Counted from the stretch's first letter, positions 41,432 through 51,099 are shown. The stretch is DNA of 64,000 bases from Comamonadaceae bacterium ALPHA2B (GCA_005503065.1 SCOE01000029.1:1-64000), one strand, 5' to 3'. Notes: generated by a model from the sequence alone, not told the origin. Numbers and translations are program-made.

Positions 41432-43099
41432 ATGACCAGCACCACCCAGCCCATCCGCGGCTGCCCGTCCACCACGGGCAACGAACGCCAGCTCAACACC
41501 ACGACGCTGATCCGGCACGCCGCGCGCACCCACGGGGACCAGGAGATCGTCTACCGCACACCCGATGGCGGCTGGGATCGCTACACCTATGCCGACTGCT
41601 ACGCGCGCGTCTGCCGCAGCGCCAATGCGCTGCGCGCGCTCGGTGTCGAGCCGGGCGACCGCGTCGGTGTGCTGGACTGGAACAGCCGGCGCCACTTCGA
41701 GCTGTACTGGTCCATCCCCGGCCTGGGCGCGGTCATGCTGCAGATGAATCTGCGCCTGGGCGCCGAGGACCTGGGCTACGTGGTCGGCCACAGCAAGGTG
41801 TCTTACGTTTGCGTGGACGAGTCCTTGCTGCCGATCGCCGAATCCGTCGCAGCGAACTCGCCCCAGATCAAGGGCTGGATCGTGATGACCGACAAGCCGC
41901 TGGACCAGATCAAGACCACGCTGAAACCGCTGCTGCACTACGAAGACCTGCTGGCCGCTGCTGATGCCAAGATCGACTGGCCCGAGATCGACGAAACCTC
42001 GGCTTACAGCGCCTGCTACACCACCGGCACCACGGGCAAACCCAAGGGCGTGTACTACTCGCACCGCGGCATCTACCTGCACTCCACGGGCATGGCCACC
42101 AACATGGGCATGACGCTGGACGACTGCGTCATGCTCATCACGCCCATGTTCCACGGGCAGTGCTGGGGCTTACCACAGGCCGCCACGCTGCTGGCCGACA
42201 AGATCGTGCTGCCGGGACGCTACGCTGCCGAGGACACCAAGCCGCTGGTCGACACCATGATTGCCGAGGGCGTGACCATCACCAACGGCGCACCGGCCAT
42301 CTTCCAACCGATGCTGCAGTACATCGAGACGCTGCCGGTCAAGCCGGACTTCAGCCGCATGCGCATGCTGTCCGGCGCGAGCGAGCCGCCGCTGTCGATG
42401 ATGATCGGCTTCCACGAACTCACGGGTGCCGAGGTGGTGCACGGCTACGGCGCCACCGAAGCCACGACGCTGGTGACCGTCAACCGCCTCAAGCCCACGT
42501 TGAGGAAGCGCTTGACTCAGGACGAGCGGTGGAATCTCAAGCGCAAGCAGGGCCTGGTCCTGACCGGCGTGGACATCCGCATCCTCGATGCCAACGACCA
42601 GGATCTGCCGCACGACGGCCAGTCGGCCGGCGAGATTTGCCTGCGCGGCCCCTGGATCACGACCAGTTACCACGACATGCCCGATTCGGGCGATCGCTTC
42701 CTGGAGGGCGGCTGGTGGCGCTCGGGCGATGTCGGCACGGTGGACGAGAACGGCTACCTCAAGGTTACCGACCGCATCAAGGACGTGATCAAGAGCGGTG
42801 GCGAATGGATCTCTTCCATCGACATGGAAAACCTGCTCATGGGCCACCCGGCCGTGCGCGACGCCGCGGTGGTCGGGGTTCCGCATCCGAAGTGGCAGGA
42901 GCGGCCGCTGGCCCTGGTGGTGCTGAGGCCCGGCCAGCAGGCGACCCAGGAGCAATTGCAGGAACACCTGACCAGCGCCTTCGCAAAGTGGCAGTTGCCG
43001 GATCAGATCCTGTTCGTCGAGACCATCCCCAAGACCAGCGTCGGCAAGATCGACAAGAAGCGCATCCGCGTCGAGCAGGCAGAGCGCTACGCCGCCTGA
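41432..43099 (+). CDS. AMP-forming acyl-CoA synthetase (CoA ligase), 555 aa
   Basis: The enzyme activates a carboxylic acid with ATP and CoA. All ANL-family motifs are present: YTTGTTGKPKGVYYSHRG (phosphate loop, about residue 200), HGYGATEATTLVTV near 337, RSGDVGTVDENGYLKVTDRI near 430, and the C-terminal lysine in KTSVGKIDKKRIR. The overall pattern is closest to medium/long-chain fatty-acid ligases. The ATG at 41432 follows TTAGGAGACC. It is probably the entry step for the imported acid. Confidence 0.92.
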   Translation: MTSTTQPIRGCPSTTGNERQLNTTTLIRHAARTHGDQEIVYRTPDGGWDRYTYADCYARVCRSANALRALGVEPGDRVGVLDWNSRRHFELYWSIPGLGAVMLQMNLRLGAEDLGYVVGHSKVSYVCVDESLLPIAESVAANSPQIKGWIVMTDKPLDQIKTTLKPLLHYEDLLAAADAKIDWPEIDETSAYSACYTTGTTGKPKGVYYSHRGIYLHSTGMATNMGMTLDDCVMLITPMFHGQCWGLPQAATLLADKIVLPGRYAAEDTKPLVDTMIAEGVTITNGAPAIFQPMLQYIETLPVKPDFSRMRMLSGASEPPLSMMIGFHELTGAEVVHGYGATEATTLVTVNRLKPTLRKRLTQDERWNLKRKQGLVLTGVDIRILDANDQDLPHDGQSAGEICLRGPWITTSYHDMPDSGDRFLEGGWWRSGDVGTVDENGYLKVTDRIKDVIKSGGEWISSIDMENLLMGHPAVRDAAVVGVPHPKWQERPLALVVLRPGQQATQEQLQEHLTSAFAKWQLPDQILFVETIPKTSVGKIDKKRIRVEQAERYAA

Positions 43100-43143
43100 A
43101 CGCCACTTTGCGTGACACCCAGTTTCTTACACAGGAGAACCAG

Positions 43144-44325
43144 ATGAATGACCATGAACCCGTTATCGTCGGTGCGCTGCGCACCCCCGTGGGCAAGCGC
43201 GGCGGGCGCCTGCACAAGTGGCATCCCGTCGATCTGATGGCCGAGACGCTGCGCCAGTTGGTCGAGCGGTCCGGCGTCAACCCCGCCGATCTGGACGACG
43301 TGATCATCGGCTGCGTGCTGCAGTGGGACCAGCAGCACGGCAACCTGGGCCGACATGCCGTATTGGCGGCGGGGCTGCCCGAATCCGTGCCGGCGGTGAC
43401 GGTCGATCGGCAATGCGGCTCGGGCCAGCAGGCGGTGAGTTTTGCCGTGCATGGCATCCAGGCGGGTGCCTACCAGTTGGCCATCGGCGGGGGGGTGGAG
43501 TCGATGTCGCAGGCGCCACTGCCGCCGTCGTTCAAGCCCGGCGCGCCGCTCGGTTCGCAATACAGCCCGCGCGAACTGGCGCGCTACCAGGACAACCCGC
43601 TGATACCGCAAGGCGTTTCGTCGGAGTTGCTGAACACGCGCTTCGGCCTCACGCGTGAAACCCTGGATGCCTCCGCAGTGCGGAGCCATAAGCGCGCCAC
43701 CGAGGCGATTCAGGCCGGTCGCATCAAGGACCAACTGGTGCATCTGACCGAGGACCCGGCCGACCCGAACAGTCCGGTCGTCGCCGCCGACGAGGGCGTG
43801 CGCGCCAACCCCGACCCCGAAAAGATGGCCACGCTGAAAGCCGTGTTTGCCGCCAACGGCACCACCACCGCCGGCAACTCGTCGCAGGTCAGCGATGGTG
43901 CCGCCGCGCTGCTGATCGCCAGCCGCGCCTATGCCAAGAAGCATGGCCTGAAGCCGCGTGCGCGCTTCGTCAGCACGGCAGTGGCCGCCGCCGACCCGGT
44001 GATCCAGTTCACCGCCGTGCTCGACTCCACCCGCAAGGCACTGAAGGAATCGGGCCTGACCATCAACGACATCGACCTGTTCGAGGTCAACGAGGCTTTC
44101 GGCGGCGTACCGCTGATGTTCCAGCAGGAGTTCGGCATCCCGGACGACCGCCTCAACGTCAATGGCGGCTCGATGGCCATCGGCCATCCGCTGGGCTCCA
44201 CCGGCGCGCGCATGCTCACCGACCTGCTGTATGAACTGGAGCGCCGGGGCGGCCGCTATGGCCTGCAGACCATCTGCGAGGCTTCGGGCACGGCCAACAC
44301 CACCATCATCGAGCGGCTTGCATGA
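43144..44325 (+). CDS. Thiolase (acetyl-CoA C-acyltransferase), 393 aa
   Basis: The enzyme cleaves a 3-ketoacyl-CoA with CoA. The nucleophilic cysteine is in DRQCGSGQQAV near residue 89, and NEAFGG and MAIGHPLGSTGAR (catalytic His) are present. The final motif is CEASGTANTTIIERL rather than the usual C-x-GGG-x-G; the cysteine remains, but the glycine loop is altered, as in some steroid-type thiolases. The ATG follows an AGGAGAACCAG site. It overlaps the hydratase gene by four bases. Confidence 0.92.
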   Translation: MNDHEPVIVGALRTPVGKRGGRLHKWHPVDLMAETLRQLVERSGVNPADLDDVIIGCVLQWDQQHGNLGRHAVLAAGLPESVPAVTVDRQCGSGQQAVSFAVHGIQAGAYQLAIGGGVESMSQAPLPPSFKPGAPLGSQYSPRELARYQDNPLIPQGVSSELLNTRFGLTRETLDASAVRSHKRATEAIQAGRIKDQLVHLTEDPADPNSPVVAADEGVRANPDPEKMATLKAVFAANGTTTAGNSSQVSDGAAALLIASRAYAKKHGLKPRARFVSTAVAAADPVIQFTAVLDSTRKALKESGLTINDIDLFEVNEAFGGVPLMFQQEFGIPDDRLNVNGGSMAIGHPLGSTGARMLTDLLYELERRGGRYGLQTICEASGTANTTIIERLA

Positions 44326-45122
44326 GCGGGGCCACCATGAGCGAAGCCAGTGAAGTGCTCGTGAGCCGTGACGGCGCCGTCGTCACCCTGACCATCAACC
44401 GCCCGCGTGCGAAGAACAGCCTGAACCGCGCGGTATTCGATGGCCTGCGCGCGCAGCTTGCGCAACTGCGCGACGACGATGCCGTGCGAGCCGTCATCAT
44501 CACCGGCGCCGAGGACGTGTTTTGCGCGGGCGCCGACATCACGGCCTTTGAAGTGCTGCGTGCCGCGCCGCTGCTGGGCGACCGCTCGGCAACGGGCTGG
44601 GACTTTTTTGCGGCGCTGGGGCGCTTCCCCAAGCCCGTCATCGCGGCGGTGGAAAAGGTCGCGCTGGGCGGCGGCATGGAACTGGCGCTGGCCTGCGACA
44701 TCGTGATTGCTGGCGAGTCCGCCAAGTTCGGCGTGCCGGAAGTCAAGCTGGGCGCCATTCCCGGTGCCGGCGGCACCCAGCGCCTGGTTCACGCCATCGG
44801 CAAGTCCAAGGCCATGGCGCTGCTGCTGACCGGCGATTTCATGGACGCCCGCAAGGCATGCGACGTTGGCATCGTCGCCGAAGTGACGGCTGATGGCCAG
44901 GCCCTGCCGACGGCGCTGGCGATGGCCTGCCGGATTGCGGCCAATTCGCCGCTGGCCGTGGCGCTGGCGAAAGATGCGGCCCTGGCCAGCTTTGAAACCC
45001 CGCTCGCGCAGGGCCTGGAGCATGAGAAGCGCAATTTCGTTGTCGCTTTGCGTTCGGCCGACAACCTCGAAGGGCAAGCGGCATTCCTGGGCAAGCGCAC
45101 CCCCAAATTCACCGGCCAATAA
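44322..45122 (+). CDS. Enoyl-CoA hydratase/isomerase (crotonase family), 266 aa
   Basis: Crotonase motifs are visible: oxyanion-hole GAEDVFCAGADITAF near residue 62 and ALGGGMELALACDI near 117 with the first catalytic Glu. FGVPEVKLGAIPGAGGTQRL near 137 carries the second. Both acids present means hydratase activity is plausible. The ATGA overlap with the thiolase stop supports the start at 44322; an ATG at 44337 is an alternative. It adds water to the double bond made by the dehydrogenase. Confidence 0.92.
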   Translation: MSGATMSEASEVLVSRDGAVVTLTINRPRAKNSLNRAVFDGLRAQLAQLRDDDAVRAVIITGAEDVFCAGADITAFEVLRAAPLLGDRSATGWDFFAALGRFPKPVIAAVEKVALGGGMELALACDIVIAGESAKFGVPEVKLGAIPGAGGTQRLVHAIGKSKAMALLLTGDFMDARKACDVGIVAEVTADGQALPTALAMACRIAANSPLAVALAKDAALASFETPLAQGLEHEKRNFVVALRSADNLEGQAAFLGKRTPKFTGQ

Positions 45123-45151
45123 CGCCTGTCTGTCATCTTCAAGGAAAAACC

Positions 45152-45934
45152 ATGCAACTCAATTCCGACATTTCTGCCGTCATCACCGGGGGGGCTTCCG
45201 GCCTGGGGGCCGCCACGGCCCGGCGTTTGGCCAGCCATGGCGTCAAGGTCGCCATCTTCGACATGAACGAAGCCGTCGGCCAGGCGTTGGCCAGCGAGCT
45301 TGGCGGTGTTTACTGCAACGTGGACGTGACGTCCGAGGAGCAGGTGGACGCGGCCTTCGCCAAAGCCCGTGCCGCGATCGGGCAGGAACGCATTCTGGTC
45401 AACTGCGCCGGCACGGCCGACGCCGTCAAGACCGTCAGTCGCGACCGGAAAACGGGCGAGATCCGCCCGAGTGCGGTGGATCGCTTCAACCGCATCGTGC
45501 AGATCAACCTGGTGGGCACGTTCCGCTGCATTGCCAAATCGACGGCGGGCATGCTGGCGCTGGAACCGCTGGCCGACGGCGACCGCGGCGTCGTGGTCAA
45601 CACCGCTTCGGCCGCTGCGGTGGACGGCCAGGTCGGCCAGGCCAGCTATGCCGCCAGCAAGGCCGCCGTCATGGGCATGACCTTGCCGATCGCACGCGAC
45701 CTGATGGACGAAGGCGTTCGCGTCAACACCATCCTGCCGGGGATCTTCGGCACCCCCTTGCTGCTGGCCCTGCCGGACAACGTCAAGCAGGCGCTGGCGG
45801 CCAGCGTGCCCTTTCCCAAGCGTTTGGGCGACCCCGATGAATTCGCGCAGGCCGTCGAGTTTCTGGTCACTTGCGGCTACATGAACGCTGAGTCCATCCG
45901 CGTGGATGGGGCCCTCCGCATGGCGCCGCGCTGA
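45152..45934 (+). CDS. 3-hydroxyacyl-CoA dehydrogenase-type SDR, 260 aa
   Basis: The short-chain dehydrogenase resembles type II 3-hydroxyacyl-CoA dehydrogenases (HSD17B10-like). It has TGGASGLGAATARRL near residue 12, DVTSEEQVDAAF, NCAGTADAV near 87, and YAASKAAVMGMTLPIARDLM near 166. The C-terminal LVTCGYMNAESIRVDGALRM is characteristic. It oxidises the 3-hydroxyacyl-CoA between hydratase and thiolase, which completes one beta-oxidation round within this operon. An AAGGA site precedes the ATG. Confidence 0.92.
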   Translation: MQLNSDISAVITGGASGLGAATARRLASHGVKVAIFDMNEAVGQALASELGGVYCNVDVTSEEQVDAAFAKARAAIGQERILVNCAGTADAVKTVSRDRKTGEIRPSAVDRFNRIVQINLVGTFRCIAKSTAGMLALEPLADGDRGVVVNTASAAAVDGQVGQASYAASKAAVMGMTLPIARDLMDEGVRVNTILPGIFGTPLLLALPDNVKQALAASVPFPKRLGDPDEFAQAVEFLVTCGYMNAESIRVDGALRMAPR

Positions 45935-46081
45935 CGCCTTGAACCCTCGAAGAGCTGCGCATGATGTCGTCAACCCGAGAAAGCCACGCAACGGGAGCCT
46001 GGAATGTCAGGGGGTCGGCCACGGGTGCCTGCAAGTCATGGCGTGATGTCGATCCGCAGCTCGGCAGGAGCGTCATTCGCC

Positions 46082-46804
46082 ATGATTGACCTGCATTACG
46101 CACCGACACCCAACGGCTGGAAGATCTCCATCCTGCTGGAGGAACTCGGACTTCCCTATACGGTGACTCCGGTCAACATCCGCGCTGGCGAGCAATTCAG
46201 GCCGGAATTTCTGGCGATCAGCCCGAACAACCGCATTCCGGCCATAGTGGACCATGCGCCGCTCGACGGCGGCGGCCCGCTTTCGGTGTTCGAGACCGGC
46301 GCCATCCTGGTCTATCTGGCCCAGAAAACCAACCGCTTCCTGCCCACGGATCTGCGCGGCTTCACCCAAACCATGCAATGGGTGATGTGGCAGGTGAGCG
46401 GACTGGGGCCCATGCTCGGCCAGCATGGTCACTTTGCGCTGTATGCGCAGGAAAAGATCGCCTACGCGATTGAGCGTTACCGCGACGAAGCGGCACGGCT
46501 GTATCGCGTGCTCGATACCCAGCTCGGCAAGACCGGCGCCTATGTCGCTGGCACCGAGTACGGCATCGCCGACATCGCTTGCTTTCCCTGGACCATGACC
46601 CACAAGGCCCAAGGCTTCACGCTCGACGACTTTCCCCACCTCAAGCGCTGGTACGCCAGCGTGCGCGGCCGGCCCCAGGTGCAAGCGGGGCTGGCGGTCG
46701 GCAAATTCGAGCAAGAGCCGCTGGACGACGAAGCGAGAAAGAACATGTTCGGCCACAAGGCCAGGGAGCTGGCGGAACGGAGCGCCATTCCGGGGCGCGA
46801 GTAG
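46082..46804 (+). CDS. Glutathione S-transferase, YfcG/nu-class-like, 240 aa
   Basis: The thioredoxin-like N-domain starts MIDLHYAPTPNGWKISILLE and has ISPNNRIPAIVDH with the cis-proline. SVFETGAILVYLAQK contacts glutathione. The C-domain carries GIADIACFPW. The TPNG-K and ISPNN-IPAIVD patterns match the YfcG/YghU nu-class, which have disulfide reductase or peroxidase activity. The start at the first family residue was chosen over a frame extension from 46004. Its place inside a beta-oxidation operon suggests a glutathione-dependent step or detoxification. Confidence 0.88.
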   Translation: MIDLHYAPTPNGWKISILLEELGLPYTVTPVNIRAGEQFRPEFLAISPNNRIPAIVDHAPLDGGGPLSVFETGAILVYLAQKTNRFLPTDLRGFTQTMQWVMWQVSGLGPMLGQHGHFALYAQEKIAYAIERYRDEAARLYRVLDTQLGKTGAYVAGTEYGIADIACFPWTMTHKAQGFTLDDFPHLKRWYASVRGRPQVQAGLAVGKFEQEPLDDEARKNMFGHKARELAERSAIPGRE

Positions 46805-46849
46805 CGCGATTCCGGAATCCAGTGACGCCCCAAAAACACAGGAAACACC

Positions 46850-47458
46850 ATGATCGAATTCTTCTTCGACTGCTCCAGCCCCTGGACTTATCTCGCCTTT
46901 CATAACATCCAGCCGCTCGCCAAGGAGCTTGACGTTGAGATCACATGGCGGCCGATCCTGGTCGGCGGCATCTTCAACACCATCAATCCCACCGTCTATG
47001 CCTCGCGCGAGACGCCGGTGCCGCAGAAGGCCCGCTACCTGAAAAAGGACCTAGCGGATTGGGCCCGCTCGACGGGGCTTGCGATCAAGATGCCGCCGAC
47101 GGTGTTTCCCGTCAACAGCGTGAAGGCGATGCGCGGCTGCATCTGGCTCGGCAACGACATGGCGCCGTTTGCCCGCGCCATATTTGAAGCCTATTGGGGC
47201 GACGACCAGGACATCTCGCAGGACGCGGTGCTGGCGCAGGTGTGCCAGCGCGTTGGCATCGAGCCCGCCCAATTCTTTGCAGGCATCGGCGAGCAGGCGA
47301 TCAAAGACCAGCTCAGGGCCAACACCGATGAGGTGGTCGCGCGCGGCGGCTTTGGCTCACCGACCATCTTCGTGGACAAGACGGACATGTATTTCGGCAA
47401 CGACCGCATGCCGCTGATCCGCGAAGCCGTGCTGCGCTTGCAAGGGAAGGCGGCCTGA
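46850..47458 (+). CDS. 2-hydroxychromene-2-carboxylate isomerase-like DsbA-fold protein
   Basis: The 202-residue protein begins MIEFFFDCSSPWTYLAFHNI, the FD(F/C)xSPxxYLA start of the HCCA isomerase branch of the DsbA/kappa-GST fold. It ends with RGGFGSPTIFVDKTDMYFGN, typical of the family. These enzymes use glutathione for cis-trans isomerisation, classically in naphthalene breakdown; kappa-GST activity is another option. It follows the nu-class-like GST by 45 bases. Together they suggest that a ring-opened or unsaturated intermediate is isomerised. Confidence 0.88.
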   Translation: MIEFFFDCSSPWTYLAFHNIQPLAKELDVEITWRPILVGGIFNTINPTVYASRETPVPQKARYLKKDLADWARSTGLAIKMPPTVFPVNSVKAMRGCIWLGNDMAPFARAIFEAYWGDDQDISQDAVLAQVCQRVGIEPAQFFAGIGEQAIKDQLRANTDEVVARGGFGSPTIFVDKTDMYFGNDRMPLIREAVLRLQGKAA

Positions 47459-47518
47459 TGCCGCAGGCCAGGGTTCACCCATCCATCCATTCATCTCACC
47501 ACCACCACAGGAGACACC

Positions 47519-48709
47519 ATGCAAAAAAGACAATTCATCACCATGCTTTCCGGCGCCATGCTGACCGGCGTTTCTGGCCTGGTCCGCGCGCAGGGCGCGG
47601 GCACCCCGGGCGTGACGGATCGCGAGATCAAGATCGGCTCGACCGGACCGCTCAGCGGCCCGGCCGCAGGCTATGGCATCGTCGGCAAGACCATGTCTGC
47701 ATGGTTTGACCTGGTCAACGCCGAGGGCGGCGTGAATGGGCGCCAGCTCAAGCTGGTGCTGGCCGACGATGGCTACAGCCCGCCGAAAACCCTGGAGCAA
47801 TCGCGCCGCCTGGTGGAGCGCGATCAGGTGGCTTTTCTCGCGGCGCAGATAGGCTCGTCCACTGGGCTGGCGTCGCGCAGCTATCTCAACAACGCCAAAG
47901 TACCGCAACTCTTCGTTTCGTCCGGCTCCGCCACGTGGCTGGATGATGCGGCTAAGTTCCCCTGGAGCATGGGCTGGCTGCCCCTGTACACCGACGAAGG
48001 GCGCATCCTGGCCAGGCACATCCTGCAGACGCGGCCCAACGCGAAGATCGCCATGTTCTACCAGAACGACGACGCCGGCAAGGATGTGCTGCGTGGCGTG
48101 AAGGAGGTTCTGGCTGCCGCCGGGAAGAAGCTCATCAGCGAAGAGTCGCATGAGGTGTCGGATCCGACGGTGGACTCGCAGATCGTCTCCATGCATGCCT
48201 CGGGCGCGGACGTGCTGGTGGCGTGGGGTTCGCCCAAAGCCACCCTCCAGTCGCTGCGCAAGACCCACGACATCGGCTGGCGCCCGGCCATCTACATCAA
48301 CCCGAGCGCATCTTCGGTGCCCGCGGTGCTGACTCCGGTGGGGCTGGACAAGGTCAAGGGCATCATGAGCGCCGCGTTCCTCAAGGATCCGAGCGATCCG
48401 ACCTGGAAGAACGACCCTGGTGTCCTGGCCTGGCATGCCTTCATGGACAAATACAACAAAGGCGCGGCCAAGGAATACCTCACCGTGCTCGGTGCCTGCC
48501 TTGGGCAAGTGACAGTGCAGTTGCTCAAGCAGTGCGGCAACGACCTCTCGCGCGAGAACATCATGCGGCAGTCGCGCCGCCTGGACATGGATTTGCCCAT
48601 GATGCTGCCGGGCCTGCGTGTCAAGACCAGCGACGCCCGCCCTCACCCGATACCGGACATGCGCATCCAGCAGTTCGACGGCACGAGCTGGAAGGTGATG
48701 CCGTCCTGA
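47519..48709 (+). CDS. ABC importer substrate-binding protein (LivK-like)
   Basis: The 396-residue periplasmic protein has a signal (MQKRQFITMLSGAMLTGVSGLVRA-QG) and the type I binding-protein fold (IKIGSTGPLSGPAAGYGIVG; QVAFLAAQIGSSTGLASRSY). It belongs to the branched-chain amino-acid/aromatic-acid subgroup, in which related transporters take up aromatic or cyclic acids. With the four following genes it forms a complete importer. In this operon it most likely binds the pathway's acid substrate rather than leucine. Confidence 0.92.
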   Translation: MQKRQFITMLSGAMLTGVSGLVRAQGAGTPGVTDREIKIGSTGPLSGPAAGYGIVGKTMSAWFDLVNAEGGVNGRQLKLVLADDGYSPPKTLEQSRRLVERDQVAFLAAQIGSSTGLASRSYLNNAKVPQLFVSSGSATWLDDAAKFPWSMGWLPLYTDEGRILARHILQTRPNAKIAMFYQNDDAGKDVLRGVKEVLAAAGKKLISEESHEVSDPTVDSQIVSMHASGADVLVAWGSPKATLQSLRKTHDIGWRPAIYINPSASSVPAVLTPVGLDKVKGIMSAAFLKDPSDPTWKNDPGVLAWHAFMDKYNKGAAKEYLTVLGACLGQVTVQLLKQCGNDLSRENIMRQSRRLDMDLPMMLPGLRVKTSDARPHPIPDMRIQQFDGTSWKVMPS

Positions 48710-48725
48710 CGGGGCGAGCGCAGCG

Positions 48726-49493
48726 ATGGAACCCATTCTTTCCGTACGCGACCTGACGATCCGCTTCGGCGGTGTCGTCGCGCTGGACGCCTTCTCGATG
48801 GACGTGCCCGAGGGCTGCATCTTCGGCCTGATCGGGCCGAACGGCGCTGGCAAGACGACCTGCTTCAACTGCATCAGCGGCCTGTACCGGCCCACCCACG
48901 GCAGCGTGCGCTTCGGCCAGGCCGAGTTGACGCGCCTGCCGCGCCACGGCGTGGCACGGCTGGGTCTGAGCCGCACCTTCCAGAACGTGGCGCTCTACCC
49001 CTCGCTCACGGTGCGCGAAAACGTGATGGTGGGTGCGCACGCGCGGCTGCCGGTGTCGATGCTGGGTGCCGCGCTGCGCTCGCGCGCCGTCCGTGCCGCC
49101 GAGGAAGAAATCGCGCACTCGGCTGACGCGGCCCTGGCCACGCTGCGGCTGTCTGACTATGCCGACCGGGGCGTGGCGGAACTGCCAGTGGGCATCCAGC
49201 ACCGCGTGGAAATCGCGCGGGCGCTGGTGACGCGGCCCAAGCTGCTGCTGCTCGACGAGCCCGCCGCTGGCCTCACCGCTGGCGAGGTCGATGAACTGCG
49301 CGACGTGCTGCTGCGCCTGCACGAGGAATTGAAGCTGACCATGGTGGTCGTGGAGCACAACATGCGCTTCGTGATGAAGACCTGCTCCGACCTCGCGGTA
49401 CTGAGCTTTGGCCGCAAGCTCGCCCAGGGCTCGCCCGAGGAAGTGGCCAACAACGACGCCGTGCTCGATGCCTATCTGGGAGGTGTGCTGTGA
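48726..49493 (+). CDS. ABC importer ATPase, LivG-like
   Basis: The 255-residue ATPase has Walker A GPNGAGKTTCFN near residue 37 and a Walker B region LLLLDEPAAGLTAGEVDEL near 175. The signature region, ELPVGIQHRVEIARALV, is unusual: the canonical LSGGQ appears as LPVGIQ. The VVEHNMRFVM switch follows. It pairs with the next ATPase to drive the LivHM-like permeases. The stop overlaps the start of the next gene by four bases. Confidence 0.92.
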   Translation: MEPILSVRDLTIRFGGVVALDAFSMDVPEGCIFGLIGPNGAGKTTCFNCISGLYRPTHGSVRFGQAELTRLPRHGVARLGLSRTFQNVALYPSLTVRENVMVGAHARLPVSMLGAALRSRAVRAAEEEIAHSADAALATLRLSDYADRGVAELPVGIQHRVEIARALVTRPKLLLLDEPAAGLTAGEVDELRDVLLRLHEELKLTMVVVEHNMRFVMKTCSDLAVLSFGRKLAQGSPEEVANNDAVLDAYLGGVL

Positions 49494-50206
49494 CCCAACG
49501 GCTTGAAATCCGCAACCTCGCGGTGGCCTACGGCCGAACGGCGGTGGTGCATGGCATCGACCTGCACGTGCAGGCCGGCGAGATGGTGGCGCTGCTCGGC
49601 GCCAACGGCGCGGGCAAGACCTCCATCCTGCGCGCCATCAGCCACCAGCAGGTGACTGCCAAGGGCACGCTGCGCTTCGAGGGCCAGGACATCATCGACA
49701 TGGCCGCGCCCGCCATCGCCTCGCTGGGCATCGCCCACGTGCCCGAAGGGCGCGGCACCTTTGGCGACCTGACGGTGCTGGAGAACCTGCGCGTGGGCGC
49801 CATCCACCGCCGCGACAAGGACGGCATCGAGCAGGACATCGCCCGGATGCAGACGCTGTTTCCCAAGCTGTCCAGCCGCGCGAAGCAAGCGGCGGGCACG
49901 CTCAGCGGCGGCGAGCAGCAGATGCTGGCCATCGCGCGCGCGCTGATGATGCGCCCCAAGATGCTGCTGCTGGACGAGCCTTCGTTCGGCATCGCGCCGC
50001 GCGTGACGCAGGAGATCTACGAACTCCTGCACCAGTTGCGCGAAACCGAGCACCTCACGGCGCTCATCGTGGAGCAGAACGCCCAGGTCGCGCTGAACCT
50101 AGTCAACCGGGCCTATGTGCTCGAAAGCGGGCGCGTCACTGCCCAGGGCACCGCAGCCGAGCTGCGCGAAGACGACGCCGTGCGCCGCAGCTACCTCGGC
50201 CACTGA
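49490..50206 (+). CDS. ABC importer ATPase, LivF-like
   Basis: The second ATPase (238 residues) has Walker A GANGAGKTSILRA near residue 37, a normal LSGGEQQMLAIARAL signature near 138, and Walker B KMLLLDEPSFGIAPRV near 160, with the LIVEQNAQVAL switch. LivF-type proteins are shorter than LivG types, as seen here. The pair has one canonical and one degenerate signature, which is common in this transporter class. Confidence 0.93.
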   Translation: MTQRLEIRNLAVAYGRTAVVHGIDLHVQAGEMVALLGANGAGKTSILRAISHQQVTAKGTLRFEGQDIIDMAAPAIASLGIAHVPEGRGTFGDLTVLENLRVGAIHRRDKDGIEQDIARMQTLFPKLSSRAKQAAGTLSGGEQQMLAIARALMMRPKMLLLDEPSFGIAPRVTQEIYELLHQLRETEHLTALIVEQNAQVALNLVNRAYVLESGRVTAQGTAAELREDDAVRRSYLGH

Positions 50207-50226
50207 TCAAAAAGAGGTTCATCACC

Positions 50227-51099
50227 ATGCAAGCATTCCTTCACCAGATAGCTTCGGGCCTGGCGGCGGGCGGCATCTATGCCAGCCTCGCCATCGCGCT
50301 CGTGCTCATCTATCGCTGCACTTCGTCCGTCAACTTCGCGCAGGGCGAACTGGCGATGTTCTCCACCTATATGAGCTGGGCGTTGGTTCAGGCGGGCGCA
50401 TCATGGTGGGTGGCCTTCGCCGTTGTGGTCGTGGGTTCCTTCCTGCTCGGGCTGGCGCTGGAGCGGGTCATCTTCCAGCCCCTGCGGCACAAGCCGGTGC
50501 TCTCGGTCGTGGCGGCCAGCATCGCGCTGCTCATCATCTTGAACAGCCTGGTCGGCTGGCTGTTCGGGCATGAGATGCTGGAGTTCGCCACGCCGTTCGG
50601 TGGAGTCCTCAGCCGTGCCGAACCCTATCTGTCGGCCCACGAGGTCGGCGTTCTGCTCGTCACCCTGGCCGAACTGGCGGCGGTATTCGCGTTCTTCCGC
50701 TTCACCCGGTTCGGCCTGGCGATGCGTGCGGTGGCGGTGAACGCGCCGTCGGCGGAACTGTCGGGCATCAGCACCAACAAGGTGCTGGCCGTGGGCTGGG
50801 GTCTTGCAGCGGTGGCCGGTGCCGTGGCGGGGCTGATGGCCGCGCCCATCGTGTTCCTGGAGCCGTCGATGATGATGGGGCCGCTGATCTACGCACTGGC
50901 GGGCGCGCTGCTGGGCGGCATCGCCAGCCCTGTGGGCGCCGTGGCCGGGGGCTTCGCCGTCGGGGTACTGGAGAACCTGCTGGGCGCCTACGTGGTCGGC
51001 AACGACCTGAAACTGACCTGCATCATGCTGTTGATCATCGCGATGCTGGTCTTGCGGCCCGCCGGTATCTTCGGCAAGACGGCCCAGGTGAGGGTGTGA
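50227..51099 (+). CDS. ABC importer permease, LivH-like
   Basis: The 290-residue membrane protein has about eight hydrophobic segments and the LivH hallmarks. The start is QIASGLAAGGIYASLAIALV, followed by VNFAQGELAMFSTYMSWALV and an internal ALAGALLGGIASPVGAVAGG coupling region. It forms one half of the transport channel with the LivM-like protein. An AAAGAGG site lies before the ATG. Confidence 0.93.
   Translation: MQAFLHQIASGLAAGGIYASLAIALVLIYRCTSSVNFAQGELAMFSTYMSWALVQAGASWWVAFAVVVVGSFLLGLALERVIFQPLRHKPVLSVVAASIALLIILNSLVGWLFGHEMLEFATPFGGVLSRAEPYLSAHEVGVLLVTLAELAAVFAFFRFTRFGLAMRAVAVNAPSAELSGISTNKVLAVGWGLAAVAGAVAGLMAAPIVFLEPSMMMGPLIYALAGALLGGIASPVGAVAGGFAVGVLENLLGAYVVGNDLKLTCIMLLIIAMLVLRPAGIFGKTAQVRV

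Noticed and set aside
46004-46081. Extended N-terminus for the GST
   Set aside because: The 26 extra residues do not match the family, whose members begin at MIDLHYAPTPNG.
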